DNA of 20,297 nt from Flavobacteriaceae bacterium (lineage in GTDB: Bacteria; Bacteroidota; Bacteroidia; Flavobacteriales; Flavobacteriaceae), in contig NZQO01000086.1 in NCBI GenBank assembly GCA_002693605.1, positions 1 through 20,297 of the forward strand, read 5' to 3'. Positions 6,102 through 15,926 of this stretch are shown in pieces. The notes beneath the pieces were generated by a model that saw nothing but the letters and a program-made list of their open reading frames with translations, did not search any database and had not been told where the DNA came from. The translations under genes were made by a program, and so were the position numbers. Numbering within the stretch: position 1 is the stretch's first letter; each line of letters begins with the position of its first letter.

Positions 6102-7442
6102 TTATTCTGCGTTATCTAAAAAATCTTTAAACTTCTCTGCCCAACGGTCGAAGAAACCACGTCTCTTTTCGGTTTCTACGTCGGTTTCTGTTTCCTCCTC
6201 GTTCACTACAGAAGAAGCGTCTTCCTTCTTCGGCGAATTATCGAATACCGCCGTGGCAGGATAGGGCTTATTGGTTTTATTCTTGGTTTCCAGGCTATTC
6301 AGCACCAACCCAACCGCGGTGGCGTACATTGGGCTTGTGGTTTCAGCATCGCTGTCGCCCGCCAAATGCTCGTTGGGATAGCCAATGCGCGTGTCCATTC
6401 CGGTAATATACTCTACCAATTGCTTGATATGCTGCAACTGTGCGCCGCCACCGGTTAATACGATTCCGGCTATCAGTTTCTTCTTCTGCTCCTCGTGGCC
6501 GTAGTTCTTTATCTCCAGATAAACCTGTTCAATAATCTCTACCACGCGGGCGTGAATTATCTTTGAAAGGTTCTTGAGGGTAATCTCCTTGGGCTCGCGG
6601 CCCCGAAGCCCTGGAATGCTTACGATTTCGTTATCCTTATTTTCCCCCGGCCAAGCCGATCCGAACTTTATCTTGAGTAGTTCGGCCTGTTTTTCGATAA
6701 TGCTACACCCTTCCTTGATGTCTTCGGTAATAACATTTCCGCCGAAAGGGATCACGGCGGTATGGCGAATGATACCGTCCTTGAAAATGGCGAGGTCGGT
6801 GGTACCGCCCCCAATATCGATAAGGGCAACGCCAGCCTCCTTCTCCTCACGGCTTAACACCGCATTGGCAGATGCCAACGGCTCTAGGGTAATGCCCGAC
6901 AGCTGCAAACCCGAACTTTTTACACAGCGGCCAATATTGCGAATGGAGGATACCTGGCCAACAACTACGTGGAAATTCGCCTCAAGACGGCCGCCGTACA
7001 TTCCCTTGGGCTCCGTAATCTCGGCCTGCCCGTCGACCTTATAATCCTGCGGAAGCACGTGGATAATCTCCTCGCCCGGCAGCATCACCAATTTATGAAC
7101 CTGATTGCACAGACGGTCAATGTCATCTTCATCGATGACCTCATCACTATTGGCACGGGTAATGTAATCGCTATGCTGAAGGCTTCGAATATGTTGCCCT
7201 GCAATGCCCACGACCACTTCCTCTATCTTCATTCCGGAAGAGGTTTCGGCATCCTGCACCGCTTGCTGTATGGATTGGATGGTCTGTGTTATGTTGTTCA
7301 CTACCCCGCGGTGCACGCCAAGGCTCTTCGCCTTGCCGATACCCAAGATTTCCATTTTACCGTAATCGTTTCGTTTACCGATCATCGCAACGATCTTGGT
7401 GGTACCTATGTCCAATCCTACCGCAATATTATCGTGTTCCAT
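6102..7442 (-). CDS. ftsA: Cell division protein FtsA, actin-like membrane tether for FtsZ
   Basis: The 446-residue protein has the actin-family ATP-binding layout: phosphate-1 loop VGLDIGTTKIVAMIG (8-22), phosphate-2 loop ALIDIGGGTTDLAIF (206-220), and an adenosine-binding stretch near IVLTGGGAQL. The FtsA-specific 1C subdomain lies after about residue 84. After a variable acidic stretch, the C-terminus KRRGFFDRWAEKFKDFLDN is an amphipathic helix that should insert in the inner membrane. FtsA links FtsZ filaments to the membrane and recruits later division proteins. The start codon overlaps the end of ftsQ by 14 bases, suggesting translational coupling. Length and motifs are normal for Bacteroidota. 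Confidence 0.98.
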   Translation of the reverse strand: MEHDNIAVGLDIGTTKIVAMIGKRNDYGKMEILGIGKAKSLGVHRGVVNNITQTIQSIQQAVQDAETSSGMKIEEVVVGIAGQHIRSLQHSDYITRANSDEVIDEDDIDRLCNQVHKLVMLPGEEIIHVLPQDYKVDGQAEITEPKGMYGGRLEANFHVVVGQVSSIRNIGRCVKSSGLQLSGITLEPLASANAVLSREEKEAGVALIDIGGGTTDLAIFKDGIIRHTAVIPFGGNVITEDIKEGCSIIEKQAELLKIKFGSAWPGENKDNEIVSIPGLRGREPKEITLKNLSKIIHARVVEIIEQVYLEIKNYGHEEQKKKLIAGIVLTGGGAQLQHIKQLVEYITGMDTRIGYPNEHLAGDSDAETTSPMYATAVGLVLNSLETKNKTNKPYPATAVFDNSPKKEDASSVVNEEETETDVETEKRRGFFDRWAEKFKDFLDNAE

Positions 7443-8163
7443 CGCTCATTTTTTTAGTGGCCACTACTTGATTTCCAAAGGTGAGGTTAATTTGTTCGTA
7501 GCCGGTAAGCCTCTTATCTTCTTTTGCTTTTTTATAAAACGCCTTAAAATACTGGAACTTCTGGGGTATCTGTTCCGGTCTGCCAAATTCTACTGTTCCG
7601 TCGTAATTCCGAAGGCGCATTAACACCTTACCATTTCGTTGCACGTGCAGTCCCACAACACTGTTCTTCATAAACGGATCTGTATCTATTGCTACCAACA
7701 AAGGCGTAATCTCCGTAAATTTCTTAGCTGATGTGCCCGTAATCAACGGGACTCTCGCCGCATACACTTGCGACAGTGGCATTGGCTTTCCGTCAGCATC
7801 AACATAATAATCTGGTGTCGCCGAAACCCGCCCCAAGGGGTTTCGCTGCTCGATTCGTGCCCCCAAAATACCGTCTACGGTTATATATACCTGAGCGTCA
7901 CGCACCATATCATGTGCTAGCAAGCGAGACTCCATCTCCTTCAAAACTACGGTATCTTTGGGCAAGCCCGTAATGGCCTCATGATTTTGTATCAACAATT
8001 TATTAACGGTTGGAAGGGTAACGAAAGGGTTGTTGTCGTCTACGAACGTGACCTCTATTTTCTTTAGTTTTCGCTGTTCGTTTCGCTGTTGCGTAAAGCC
8101 GAACAAAAACCCCAGAAGGCCCAGCAGCAGTACGAATTTTATGTATATCCAGCTACGCTTCAT
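7429..8163 (-). CDS. ftsQ: Cell division protein FtsQ (DivIB family)
   Basis: The 244-residue bitopic protein has a short cytoplasmic start (MKRSWIYIK), one membrane span (about 7-24) and a periplasmic region. The first periplasmic part, about 34-105 (KKIEVTFVDDNNPFVTL and following), fits a POTRA domain, with the beta domain after it. FtsQ bridges early and late divisome proteins through FtsL/FtsB. Sequence conservation in this family is low; the call rests on topology, the EQRNPLGRV segment (about 112-120), which matches the ER.P.A/GRV-type motif of FtsQ, and its place between murC and ftsA. It overlaps murC by 11 bases upstream and ftsA by 14 bases downstream. Confidence 0.93.
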   Translation of the reverse strand: MKRSWIYIKFVLLLGLLGFLFGFTQQRNEQRKLKKIEVTFVDDNNPFVTLPTVNKLLIQNHEAITGLPKDTVVLKEMESRLLAHDMVRDAQVYITVDGILGARIEQRNPLGRVSATPDYYVDADGKPMPLSQVYAARVPLITGTSAKKFTEITPLLVAIDTDPFMKNSVVGLHVQRNGKVLMRLRNYDGTVEFGRPEQIPQKFQYFKAFYKKAKEDKRLTGYEQINLTFGNQVVATKKMSDGTR

Positions 8164-9508
8164 CGAGTAAATATTTTGTTATCATTTTCACCTCGGCCCC
8201 TATGTCGCCCGCTCCTACCAATAACTTGATACGGCAGGTCGATCTTTTAATTTCAGCTGCCAGTTGCGACTTGTCCATTAATTTCTTGGAGCCTGCCTTA
8301 ACCTGGCTTAAAAGCCACTGCGAGGTTATGCCCTTAATTGGCTCCTCTCGAGCGGGGTAAATATCCAACAGCAAGACTTCATCGAATTTCGAGAGACTCT
8401 CGGCAAAGCCCGATGCAAAATCCCTGGTTCGGCTAAAGAGGTGCGGTTGGAATACCACCAACTTTCGGTCATTTGGGTACATTTCCGATACTGCCTGAAA
8501 CAGGGCATCGATTTCAGTGGGATGGTGGGCATAATCATCGATTAGCACCAAATCATCTCTTTTAATTCGGTAACTAAAACGGCGCTCGACCCCTTCAAAG
8601 CTGAATAAAGCCTGGGGCAGTCGATCGGCCGGGGTACCGGCCAAAATAGCCATGCCCAAGGCCGTGACGGCATTTTGTAAGTTATGGTGCCCTGGCAACT
8701 GAAACCGGAGGTTCCGCAAAGTTTCGGTTGGCGTGGTTAAATCGAAATGGTACACGCCATCTTCAATTCGGATATTTTGCGCGGCATAGTCTGCCTGTTC
8801 ATCAACGGCAACAGATTTTCCTTCGAGCGGAAGCCCTTTTTTGTACAAAAGCTTGTCGCGCGAAGGCAATAACGCCGCAAATTCCTGAAAAGCGGATGTG
8901 ATGGTCTCCTCGTTTCCGTAGATGTCCAGATGATCGGCATCCATTGAGGTAACACACGCAATATCGGGCTGAAGTGTTAAGAATGACCTATCGAACTCAT
9001 CGGCCTCCACGACCGAAATAGACGTGCCATTGCTGATAAAATTACTTTTATAATTTTCGGCTATACCGCCAAGGAAGGCGGTTACCGGCATATTGCAAGC
9101 TGCTAGCAAATGACCCAAAATAGCTGAGGTAGTCGTTTTTCCGTGGGTTCCGGCCACGGCTAGGCACAAGGTATTTTCGGTAACATCGGCCAACAGCCTT
9201 GCCCGCTTGATCATTTTAAAACCGTTGGCCCCAAACCAATTTAATAATGTATTTTTCTTCGGAATTGCCGGCGTGTAGACCACCAAGGTTGTTTCATGGT
9301 CCTGCGCTGCTGAAGGAATCTCGCCTATAGCGTCTACAAACGTAACCGGAATTCCCTCACTGATCAACGTATCGGTCAGATCGCTCGGGGTCCTGTCGTA
9401 TCCAAACACGTGCTTTCCGTGCAACTTACAGTAGCGTGCAAGGGCACTCATGCCAATACCGCCAATACCGATAAAATAAATGGTTTGTATGTGCGCGTGT
9501 TGCTTCAC
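8153..9508 (-). CDS. murC: UDP-N-acetylmuramate--L-alanine ligase MurC
   Basis: MurC is a cytoplasmic ATP-dependent ligase that adds L-alanine to UDP-MurNAc, the first peptide step of peptidoglycan synthesis. The N-terminal nucleotide fold has [13 protein letters not shown] (12-24), characteristic of MurC. The ATP-binding P-loop is GTHGKTTT (120-127). The central domain has [10 protein letters not shown] and [11 protein letters not shown], and the C-terminal ligase domain has [10 protein letters not shown]. At 451 residues it is normal for Bacteroidota. The start is GTG, overlapping the murG stop as GTGA. The end overlaps ftsQ by 11 bases. There is no ddl gene between murC and ftsQ, unlike in enterobacteria. 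Confidence 0.98.
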   Translation of the reverse strand: MKQHAHIQTIYFIGIGGIGMSALARYCKLHGKHVFGYDRTPSDLTDTLISEGIPVTFVDAIGEIPSAAQDHETTLVVYTPAIPKKNTLLNWFGANGFKMIKRARLLADVTENTLCLAVAGTHGKTTTSAILGHLLAACNMPVTAFLGGIAENYKSNFISNGTSISVVEADEFDRSFLTLQPDIACVTSMDADHLDIYGNEETITSAFQEFAALLPSRDKLLYKKGLPLEGKSVAVDEQADYAAQNIRIEDGVYHFDLTTPTETLRNLRFQLPGHHNLQNAVTALGMAILAGTPADRLPQALFSFEGVERRFSYRIKRDDLVLIDDYAHHPTEIDALFQAVSEMYPNDRKLVVFQPHLFSRTRDFASGFAESLSKFDEVLLLDIYPAREEPIKGITSQWLLSQVKAGSKKLMDKSQLAAEIKRSTCRIKLLVGAGDIGAEVKMITKYLLDEA

Positions 9509-10611
9509 TGGTTCGCTATTAGTTTTTCGATTTCGTCAACAATATGTCTAGTAGCATTTGGTTTTGCCAATTTCCGGATGTTCTGCGATAAGCGTTGTTG
9601 CATTTTTTCGCTCTGCATCAGGTCCGTGAAAATATCTTGAAAGCTTTCGAGCGCGGCGGATTCCTTGAGGAGAATCGCCGCATCCTTATCGGTAATGGAA
9701 AGGGCGTTCTTGGTTTGATGATCCTCCGCTACATTGGGCGAGGGTATGAAAATAACCGGTTTACCCACCAGGCAAAGTTCTGATACAGACAGGGCCCCAG
9801 CCCTAGATATAATAAAATCGGCCGCCGCATAGGCTAAATCCATTCGGTTCACGTACGTATGCACTTGAATGCGTTCGCCACCCCGGCCACCATAGGTGTT
9901 TTCGTATAATTTCCCACATTGCCAGATAACCTGTATATCCGATTTCCTGAAAAAGCCAAGGTGCGCCTCAACTAGTTCGTTAATTTTCTTGGCGCCCAAA
10001 CTCCCGCCCAAGACCAAAAGTGTTTTCTTAGTTGGGTCTAATGCGAAGAATTTAACGGCCTCGTCTCGTTTTTCCGCTACAAAAAGTATATCCTGGCGCA
10101 CGGGGTTGCCGGTAATCCTTACTTTTTCCTTCGGAAAAAATTGTTCCATACCCTCGTAGGCCACGCAAATTCGATCCGCGTTGCCGGCTAGCCATTTATT
10201 GGTTATGCCCGCGTGGCTATTCTGCTCCTGGATAAGGGCGGGAACGCCCTTGGCAGAAGCCATTCGCAATAAGGGCGCGCTGGCATAGCCCCCAGTACCA
10301 ATGGCAACGTGCGGCCTAAATCTTTCTATAATCTTTCTGGACTTCCACAAACTGGAAATCAACTTAAAGGGAAACATCAGGTTTTTCATGCTAAGCTTGC
10401 GTTGGAGACCCGAAATCCAGAGACCGGTAATCTCGTAGCCTGCCTTCGGCACCATTTCCATTTCCATACGATCTTCGGCTCCAACGAAGAGAAATTGCGC
10501 CGATGGGTACCGGAGCTTCAGTTCATCGGCGATGGCAATGGCAGGATAAATATGTCCGCCGGTACCCCCGCCGCTAATTATGAATCGATATGTTGTGTTC
10601 GTTTTGATAAT
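9505..10611 (-). CDS. murG: MurG, UDP-GlcNAc:lipid I N-acetylglucosaminyltransferase, with non-canonical start
   Basis: MurG transfers GlcNAc onto lipid I at the inner face of the membrane, giving lipid II. From the proposed start the protein has 368 residues, normal for the family. The N-terminal [16 protein letters not shown] (13-28) is the essential first glycine loop. TGGYAS (about 106-111), EQNSHAG (129-135), GGSLGA (202-207), [10 protein letters not shown] (269-278) and EDHQTKNA (296-303) are the other hallmark motifs. The first ATG in frame (10467) lies 48 codons downstream and would delete the glycine loop. Upstream of the loop the frame holds only ATT (10611), ATC (10608), ACG and ATA as near-cognate starts before the ftsW stop at 10621-10623. 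ATT or ATC is therefore proposed; function is certain, the start is not. Confidence 0.9.
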   Translation of the reverse strand: MIKTNTTYRFIISGGGTGGHIYPAIAIADELKLRYPSAQFLFVGAEDRMEMEMVPKAGYEITGLWISGLQRKLSMKNLMFPFKLISSLWKSRKIIERFRPHVAIGTGGYASAPLLRMASAKGVPALIQEQNSHAGITNKWLAGNADRICVAYEGMEQFFPKEKVRITGNPVRQDILFVAEKRDEAVKFFALDPTKKTLLVLGGSLGAKKINELVEAHLGFFRKSDIQVIWQCGKLYENTYGGRGGERIQVHTYVNRMDLAYAAADFIISRAGALSVSELCLVGKPVIFIPSPNVAEDHQTKNALSITDKDAAILLKESAALESFQDIFTDLMQSEKMQQRLSQNIRKLAKPNATRHIVDEIEKLIANQ

Positions 10612-10623
10612 TTTTCTGTTTTA
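10609..10623 (-). other. ftsW stop / murG start junction without an AUG
   Basis: On the minus strand the ftsW TAA is followed in the same frame by AAC AGA AAA ATT ATC AAA ACG and then the MurG glycine-loop codons. The A-rich run just before ATT resembles the leaders favoured in Bacteroidota, where Shine-Dalgarno pairing is rarely used. The nine bases between stop and ATT would suit reinitiation by ribosomes ending on ftsW. Confidence 0.6.
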
Positions 10624-11826
10624 AATCGCTTCGCTAAGAATATCTAGTGGATTCTCCTCGTTTGTTGATTTTGTTTCCTCGTCGGTCTTGGATAGTCCGC
10701 GCTTGGCGCTTACGCTCAGCACCATCCCAAGCGCTAGGCAGGTCATCCAAATGCTCGTCCCGCCGCTACTGATTAATGGGAGCGTTTGCCCCGTTACGGG
10801 GAATAGCTCTACCGCTACCGCCATATTTATAAAGGCCTGAAATACAATAGGCAGCCCCACGCCAATTACCAGCAATTTTCCGAACATCGACTCACTCTTG
10901 TGCGCGACAACCACTAACCGGAAAAGCAGCAGCATATACAAGAACATGAGCGTTAAGGCGCCAATTACCCCAAATTCTTCCACGATAATGGCATAAATAA
11001 AATCGGAAGAGGACTGCGGGAGAAAGTTTTTCTGAACGCTCTTGCCAGGACCGAGACCGGTTAATCCACCAGATGCAATGGCAATCTTCGCCTTTTCAAT
11101 CTGATAGTCTCCCTCAGTATCGGTGTCATCCACAAAATTGTCAATACGGCTCATCCAGGTATCGACCCTATTGGGGAAAACCCCGGGAAAGGCCTTCGCA
11201 GTAAGTACAAAAAGGGTAAGCGCTACCAGGCCAGTGCCCAGAATAATTCCCAAATATTTCAGGGGATACCCCCCAACGAAAACCAACACGGTAATCATTG
11301 CGAAAATAATTGCCGTTGTCGAGAAATTGGCAGGTAAGATCAATGCTAGGATAATAAATACGGGGGTCCACAATGGCAATAGTGTTTCCTTGAAGGTAAC
11401 GGTCTTGTCTTTTATTCGCGACAGGTATCGCGCCACGTAGGTCATCAGGATTACCGCTGCGAAGGTGGAAGTTTGAAACGTGACGCCCACCAACGGAACC
11501 CTGATCCACCTGCTGGCATTGGCACCGTCGATAGTTGTTCCCTGTGCCATGGTTACAATCAACAATAAAAGGACAAAGGGCAGGAACAGAATGGAAAGTC
11601 CGCGAAAATAATGGTAGGGTATCTTATGGATTCCATATAAAATGGCGAACCCGAGCAACAAGTGCGCTAGGTGCTTGAAGAAGTAGGGCAAGGTGCTTCC
11701 GTCGCCATACAGGTACGCGAGGTTACTGCTCGCGCTGTACACCGGCAAAAAGGAGAATACCGCCAAAACCCCGGCTATCGCCCAAATGGCCTTATCTCCC
11801 TGTATTTTCTTGAAAATACCTCGCAT
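10621..11826 (-). CDS. ftsW: FtsW, SEDS-family septal peptidoglycan glycosyltransferase
   Basis: FtsW is a polytopic inner-membrane enzyme (about ten hydrophobic spans over residues 12-375) that polymerises lipid II at the septum together with its partner transpeptidase FtsI. Family marks are RWIRVPLVGVTFQ (106-118), a long periplasmic loop after about 210, the SSSDFIYAIIVEEFG segment with the predicted catalytic Asp275, and TGQTLPLISSGGTS (345-358). The FQPSE motif common in other phyla is FQTST here, a variant I recall as usual in Bacteroidota. The C-terminal tail after about 376 is polar. The gene lies 59 bases after murD and nine bases before the proposed murG start, in the same frame. 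Confidence 0.97.
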   Translation of the reverse strand: MRGIFKKIQGDKAIWAIAGVLAVFSFLPVYSASSNLAYLYGDGSTLPYFFKHLAHLLLGFAILYGIHKIPYHYFRGLSILFLPFVLLLLIVTMAQGTTIDGANASRWIRVPLVGVTFQTSTFAAVILMTYVARYLSRIKDKTVTFKETLLPLWTPVFIILALILPANFSTTAIIFAMITVLVFVGGYPLKYLGIILGTGLVALTLFVLTAKAFPGVFPNRVDTWMSRIDNFVDDTDTEGDYQIEKAKIAIASGGLTGLGPGKSVQKNFLPQSSSDFIYAIIVEEFGVIGALTLMFLYMLLLFRLVVVAHKSESMFGKLLVIGVGLPIVFQAFINMAVAVELFPVTGQTLPLISSGGTSIWMTCLALGMVLSVSAKRGLSKTDEETKSTNEENPLDILSEAI

Positions 11827-11885
11827 TCCTTGTTTTCTTTCTTTCTAAATTAATTTTACCCTTCCGCAGGATAAGTTTCCTTTTC

Positions 11886-13223
11886 CTATAATTGCCTAAC
11901 AGCTTCCTTAAATTGTCTTCCGCGATCTTCGTAATTTTGGAAAAGATCGAAACTCGCACAGGCAGGGCTAAGCAACACGGTGTCTCCCCGCTCGGCGATG
12001 CGGTAGGCCAATTGTACGGCCTCGTTCATAGACTGGGTTTCCACAACAGTATCTACCACGTTTGCGAATTGCCTCACTATCTTTTCGTTATCGACCCCCA
12101 GACAAATGATGGCCTTTACCTTCTCGTTCACCAGTGGCAACAGTTCATGGTAATCGTTCCCCTTGTCTACGCCGCCCACGATCCAGACCGTGGGGCTGCC
12201 CATGCTATCGAGGGCGTAAAAGGTAGCATTGACATTCGTGGCCTTGCTATCGTTAACATACATTACGTTATTTATTTTAAGCACTTTCTCCAACCTGTGC
12301 TCCACTCCCTGAAAATTGGAAAGTGACTCCCTGATTGTGGCTTTCCGTATCTTCAGCAAGGTGGCTACCGTCGCGGCCGCCATGGCATTTTTTGTATTGT
12401 GTTCTCCTTGTAACCCTAGTGTTGCAATTGGCATAGTAAATTGGTTATTATCAATCGTTAGTATTATCTCGTTATTCTGTATGTAAGCTCCCCGTTCCAG
12501 TTTCCGTTTCGTAGAAAAAGGCAGCAATTTTGATTTTATGGGATTTTCCTCCAAATGTTTCGAAATGACCTCATCATCTGCATTGTAAATGAAAAAATCA
12601 CTTTCGGTTTGATTCAGGGCAATCCTGAATTTAGCCGAAACATATTTCTGAAAATCGTATTCGTATCGATCGAGATGGTCTGGCGTAATATTGGTCAAGA
12701 CCGCAATATGGGGCCTGAAGGTCTCTATTCCATCTAACTGAAAACTGCTCAGCTCCAGGACATAGTTTTCATGGGCACCCTCTGCCACCAATTGCGCAAA
12801 GCTCTTACCTATGTTGCCGCCCAGGGCCACATTCGCGCCTCCATGTTGCAGCACTTCGTGGGTAAGGGTGGCCGTCGTGGTTTTTCCGTTACTGCCGGTA
12901 ATGCCTACGATTACCGCATTGGTATAGGCCGCGGCAAACTCAATTTCAGAAATTACCCGTACCCCGTTAGTTTTTAGCTCTTGAACCACGGGTGCCTTAT
13001 CAGGAATACCCGGGCTCTTCATCACCACGTCGGCAGTTAGCACCAGCTCTTCTGTATGGCCCTGCTCTTCCCAATCAATCGCATTATGTATAAGAACTTC
13101 CTTGTAGCTATCCTTTATTTTTCCGAAATCGGAAACGAATATCTCGAACCCGTGTTTCAATCCCAATAGTGCCGTACCCACGCCACTTTCACCTGCCCCC
13201 AAAACGACCAATCGTTGCTTCAT
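11886..13223 (-). CDS. murD: UDP-N-acetylmuramoylalanine--D-glutamate ligase MurD
   Basis: MurD adds D-glutamate to UDP-MurNAc-L-Ala in the cytoplasm using ATP. The N-terminal fold starts LVVLGAGESGVGTALL (5-20), typical of MurD. SPGIP (70-74) and the P-loop GSNGKTTT (110-117) follow. The central domain has ELSSFQLD and TNITPDHLDRY, and the C-terminal domain has NDSKATN and IVGGVDKGNDY, the MurD-specific sites for substrate and nucleotide. The length of 445 residues is normal. The start is ATG, and the stop is followed by a 59-base gap before ftsW, the largest intergenic gap in the upstream half of the operon. Confidence 0.98.
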   Translation of the reverse strand: MKQRLVVLGAGESGVGTALLGLKHGFEIFVSDFGKIKDSYKEVLIHNAIDWEEQGHTEELVLTADVVMKSPGIPDKAPVVQELKTNGVRVISEIEFAAAYTNAVIVGITGSNGKTTTATLTHEVLQHGGANVALGGNIGKSFAQLVAEGAHENYVLELSSFQLDGIETFRPHIAVLTNITPDHLDRYEYDFQKYVSAKFRIALNQTESDFFIYNADDEVISKHLEENPIKSKLLPFSTKRKLERGAYIQNNEIILTIDNNQFTMPIATLGLQGEHNTKNAMAAATVATLLKIRKATIRESLSNFQGVEHRLEKVLKINNVMYVNDSKATNVNATFYALDSMGSPTVWIVGGVDKGNDYHELLPLVNEKVKAIICLGVDNEKIVRQFANVVDTVVETQSMNEAVQLAYRIAERGDTVLLSPACASFDLFQNYEDRGRQFKEAVRQL

Positions 13224-13228
13224 AACAC

Positions 13229-14458
13229 CTATCTAATTTTCAGCGTTACGATGGTTAAAATCGCTAGGAAGATCCCGACAATCCAAAACCGGGTTACGAT
13301 CTTACTTTCATGGAACCCCTTTACCTGGTAATGATGGTGCAAGGGCGACATTCTGAAAATACGTCGGCCTTCGCCGAATTTCTTCCGGGTATATTTGAAC
13401 CAACTTACCTGCAGCACGACCGATAGGTTCTCCACGAGGAAAATTCCGCATAGAATTGGTATTAGTAATTCCTTTCGCACAGCAATGGCAATTACCGCGA
13501 TGATGCCCCCAATGGTCAAACTGCCCGTATCGCCCATAAATACCTGTGCGGGATAGGCGTTGTACCACAGGAACCCAATGAGCGACCCTACGAAGGCCGT
13601 AATGAAAATGGTCATTTCGCCCGTATTGGGCAGGTACATTATATTGAGGTAGTCACTGAAAATAACGTTGCCCGATACCCAAGCGAACAGTGCCAGGGTG
13701 AGCCCGATGATGGCCGACGAGCCAGCTGCTAGCCCGTCGATACCATCGGTGAGGTTGGCTCCGTTGGAAACTGCCGTAATAATAAATATTACGATGGGGA
13801 TAAAAATGAGCCAGATATATTGTGATGCCTCCTCGCCCGCCCAAGCAATGAGGGTTTCGTAATTAAATTCGTTCTGCTTCACGAACGGAATGGTGGTAAG
13901 CAATGTCTTTTCCTCGGGATAAAATTCACGCTCTGCATTGGGAATCACAATTTCCGTAGTAACATCATCGGCCACCTCGCGCTTCACCGTTACATCGGGG
14001 TGAAAGTACATGGTCACCCCCACGAAAATTCCGAGGCCAATTTGGCCAATAATCTTGAACTTCCCGGGCAGGCCGGCCTTGTCATTCTTGAATTTTTTCA
14101 GGTAATCGTCAATAAAGCCAATGGTGCCCATCCAAACGGTGGTTACGATGAGCATGATCACGTAAATATTCTCCAGTTTCGCGAACAGCAATACGGGAAT
14201 CAGGGTTGCCAAAATTATTATGATACCTCCCATTGTAGGTGTACCCGCCTTCTCATTCTGTCCTTCCAGTCCCAGGTCGCGAATTTGCTCGCCCATTTGC
14301 TGTCGCTTTAGGTACGAGATAATTTTCTTTCCATAGACCGTAGCGATAAATAGTGAAAAGATAACTGCCAATGCTGCCCGAAAGGTGATGAACCCAAATA
14401 GACTGGCCCCGGGAAACTCGTAGTATCTCTCTAAATATTCGAACAGGTAGTACAGCAT
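13229..14458 (-). CDS. mraY: Phospho-N-acetylmuramoyl-pentapeptide-transferase MraY
   Basis: MraY transfers phospho-MurNAc-pentapeptide to undecaprenyl phosphate, giving lipid I. The polytopic protein shows the cytoplasmic KAGTPTMGG motif (70-78), the Asp pair FIDDY with Asp117-Asp118, [10 protein letters not shown] (235-244) and [12 protein letters not shown] (307-318), plus the histidine-rich HHHYQ loop (about 370). At 409 residues it is about 50 longer than E. coli MraY (360). Nearly all the extra length lies between the Asp pair and NLTDG, around residues 152-200, a charged stretch that should face the periplasm. The gene is separated from murE by one base and from murD by five, so tight coupling is likely. 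Confidence 0.98.
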   Translation of the reverse strand: MLYYLFEYLERYYEFPGASLFGFITFRAALAVIFSLFIATVYGKKIISYLKRQQMGEQIRDLGLEGQNEKAGTPTMGGIIIILATLIPVLLFAKLENIYVIMLIVTTVWMGTIGFIDDYLKKFKNDKAGLPGKFKIIGQIGLGIFVGVTMYFHPDVTVKREVADDVTTEIVIPNAEREFYPEEKTLLTTIPFVKQNEFNYETLIAWAGEEASQYIWLIFIPIVIFIITAVSNGANLTDGIDGLAAGSSAIIGLTLALFAWVSGNVIFSDYLNIMYLPNTGEMTIFITAFVGSLIGFLWYNAYPAQVFMGDTGSLTIGGIIAVIAIAVRKELLIPILCGIFLVENLSVVLQVSWFKYTRKKFGEGRRIFRMSPLHHHYQVKGFHESKIVTRFWIVGIFLAILTIVTLKIR

Positions 14459-14459
14459 A

Positions 14460-15926
14460 TTATTTGTTCAGTTCGGTTAGCAATTGGTTCACAATCTTAA
14501 AGTCGTCAAACTCGAAACGTTCTCCCTTAATTTCCTGATAGGTCTCATGCCCCTTACCCGCAATCAAGATTATGTCGTTCGCACTTGCCATTTGGCAGGC
14601 GGTTTTAATGGCTTGCTTTCTATTGGTTACAGATAGGGTTTTCTTAAAATGTTCGCCGGGTACGCCCGCTTCCATTTCGGAAATGATAACATCGGGATCT
14701 TCAGACCGGGGGTTATCGCTCGTAAATATCACTTTCGAGCTGTACCGCGCGGCAATTTCGCCCATCTTGGGCCTTTTTGAGACATCCCGGTCGCCGCCGC
14801 AACCCACCACGGTTATTAGCCCCTCATTTCCGGTACGAATGCTGTTTATGGTCGAGATTACATTCTGAAGCGCATCGGGCGTATGGGCGTAATCCACTAT
14901 AGCGGTAATTTTTTCCTTGGCGGAGATCGCGAACTGAAACCTTCCGTCTACGCTTTGTAGCGTGCTCATTAACTGCAACACCTCTAGGCTCTCTAAGCCC
15001 AACCTCTGTGTCGTGGCATAAATGGCCAGCAAATTGTAGGCATTGAATGCGCCAATGAGCTTTACCCACAATTCGTTATTGTCTATCTTGAGCAACAGGC
15101 CGGTAAATTGGTTTTCGAGTACCTGCGCACGGTAGTCTGCATACGATTTTAACGCATAGGTCACCTTCTTTGCCCGCGTATTCTGGAGCATTATGTTTCC
15201 GTTCTTATCGTCTACGTTAGTCAAGGCAAAGGCTGATGGCGGCAATTGATCGAAGAAGCGCTTTTTTACATCGCGGTATTCCTTGAACGATTTGTGGTAG
15301 TCTAAATGATCGTGCGACAGGTTGGTGAAGATCCCACCGGCAAAGTGGAGGCCTTCCGTTCTTTTTTGGTGAATGCCGTGGCTGCTCACCTCCATGAAAC
15401 AATATTCAACGCCGGCCTCGGCCATTTCGCGCAGAAACCGATTGATGGTGAGCGAATCGGGTGTGGTGTGCGTCGCCTTATGCTCGGTGGTGCCTACCAC
15501 TATCTTTACAGTTGAAAGCAACCCGCAAACATAGCCTGCCTTGGTAAACAACTGGTGCAGCAATGTAGATACGGTAGTCTTCCCATTGGTACCCGTAACA
15601 CCAACCAATTGCAGCGCTTGCGATGGCTGCCCGTAAAAATTGGACGCCATGACCGCGAGCGCGCTTTGGGCATCGCTCACTTGCACATATGTAATACCGT
15701 TCACGGTTTCCTTCGGAATTTCCTCGCAGATAATTGCAATGGCACCTTTGTCTAACGCCATTTTTACGAAATCGTGCCCATCGGAAACGGTACCGCGAAT
15801 CGCCACGAAAACGTCATTCAATTGTACCTCGCGGGAATCGAAATGGATATCGCGAATGGCCACATGTGTACTGCCCACCACCTTTTCAATAGGCACCGTA
15901 TAGAGTATGTCCTTTACCAGTATCAC
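14460..15926 (-). CDS. murE: UDP-MurNAc-L-Ala-D-Glu--meso-diaminopimelate ligase MurE
   Basis: MurE adds the third residue of the stem peptide. The P-loop is GTNGKTT (112-118). HTTPDSLT (153-160), MEVSSHG and [10 protein letters not shown] (202-211) are family motifs, and Lys221 or Lys222 sits where the carbamylated lysine is expected. The DNPR motif (404-407, in [12 protein letters not shown]) is the signature of enzymes that select meso-diaminopimelate rather than lysine, so the cell wall is predicted to be the A1-gamma, DAP type. GCGGDRD (376-382) and GKGHE near the end are also present. The 488-residue length is normal. The start is GTG, overlapping the upstream ftsI stop as GTGA; no better ATG is in frame. 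Confidence 0.98.
   Translation of the reverse strand: MILVKDILYTVPIEKVVGSTHVAIRDIHFDSREVQLNDVFVAIRGTVSDGHDFVKMALDKGAIAIICEEIPKETVNGITYVQVSDAQSALAVMASNFYGQPSQALQLVGVTGTNGKTTVSTLLHQLFTKAGYVCGLLSTVKIVVGTTEHKATHTTPDSLTINRFLREMAEAGVEYCFMEVSSHGIHQKRTEGLHFAGGIFTNLSHDHLDYHKSFKEYRDVKKRFFDQLPPSAFALTNVDDKNGNIMLQNTRAKKVTYALKSYADYRAQVLENQFTGLLLKIDNNELWVKLIGAFNAYNLLAIYATTQRLGLESLEVLQLMSTLQSVDGRFQFAISAKEKITAIVDYAHTPDALQNVISTINSIRTGNEGLITVVGCGGDRDVSKRPKMGEIAARYSSKVIFTSDNPRSEDPDVIISEMEAGVPGEHFKKTLSVTNRKQAIKTACQMASANDIILIAGKGHETYQEIKGERFEFDDFKIVNQLLTELNK

Noticed and set aside
9505..10467. Short 320-residue MurG starting at the ATG at 10467
   Set aside because: It would lack the essential GGGTGGH loop, which is plainly encoded in frame upstream.
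11845..11852. TAATTTAG in the murD-ftsW gap as an internal promoter
   Set aside because: Only 7 of 8 match in AT-rich DNA and no -33 TTG at a suitable distance; too weak to list.
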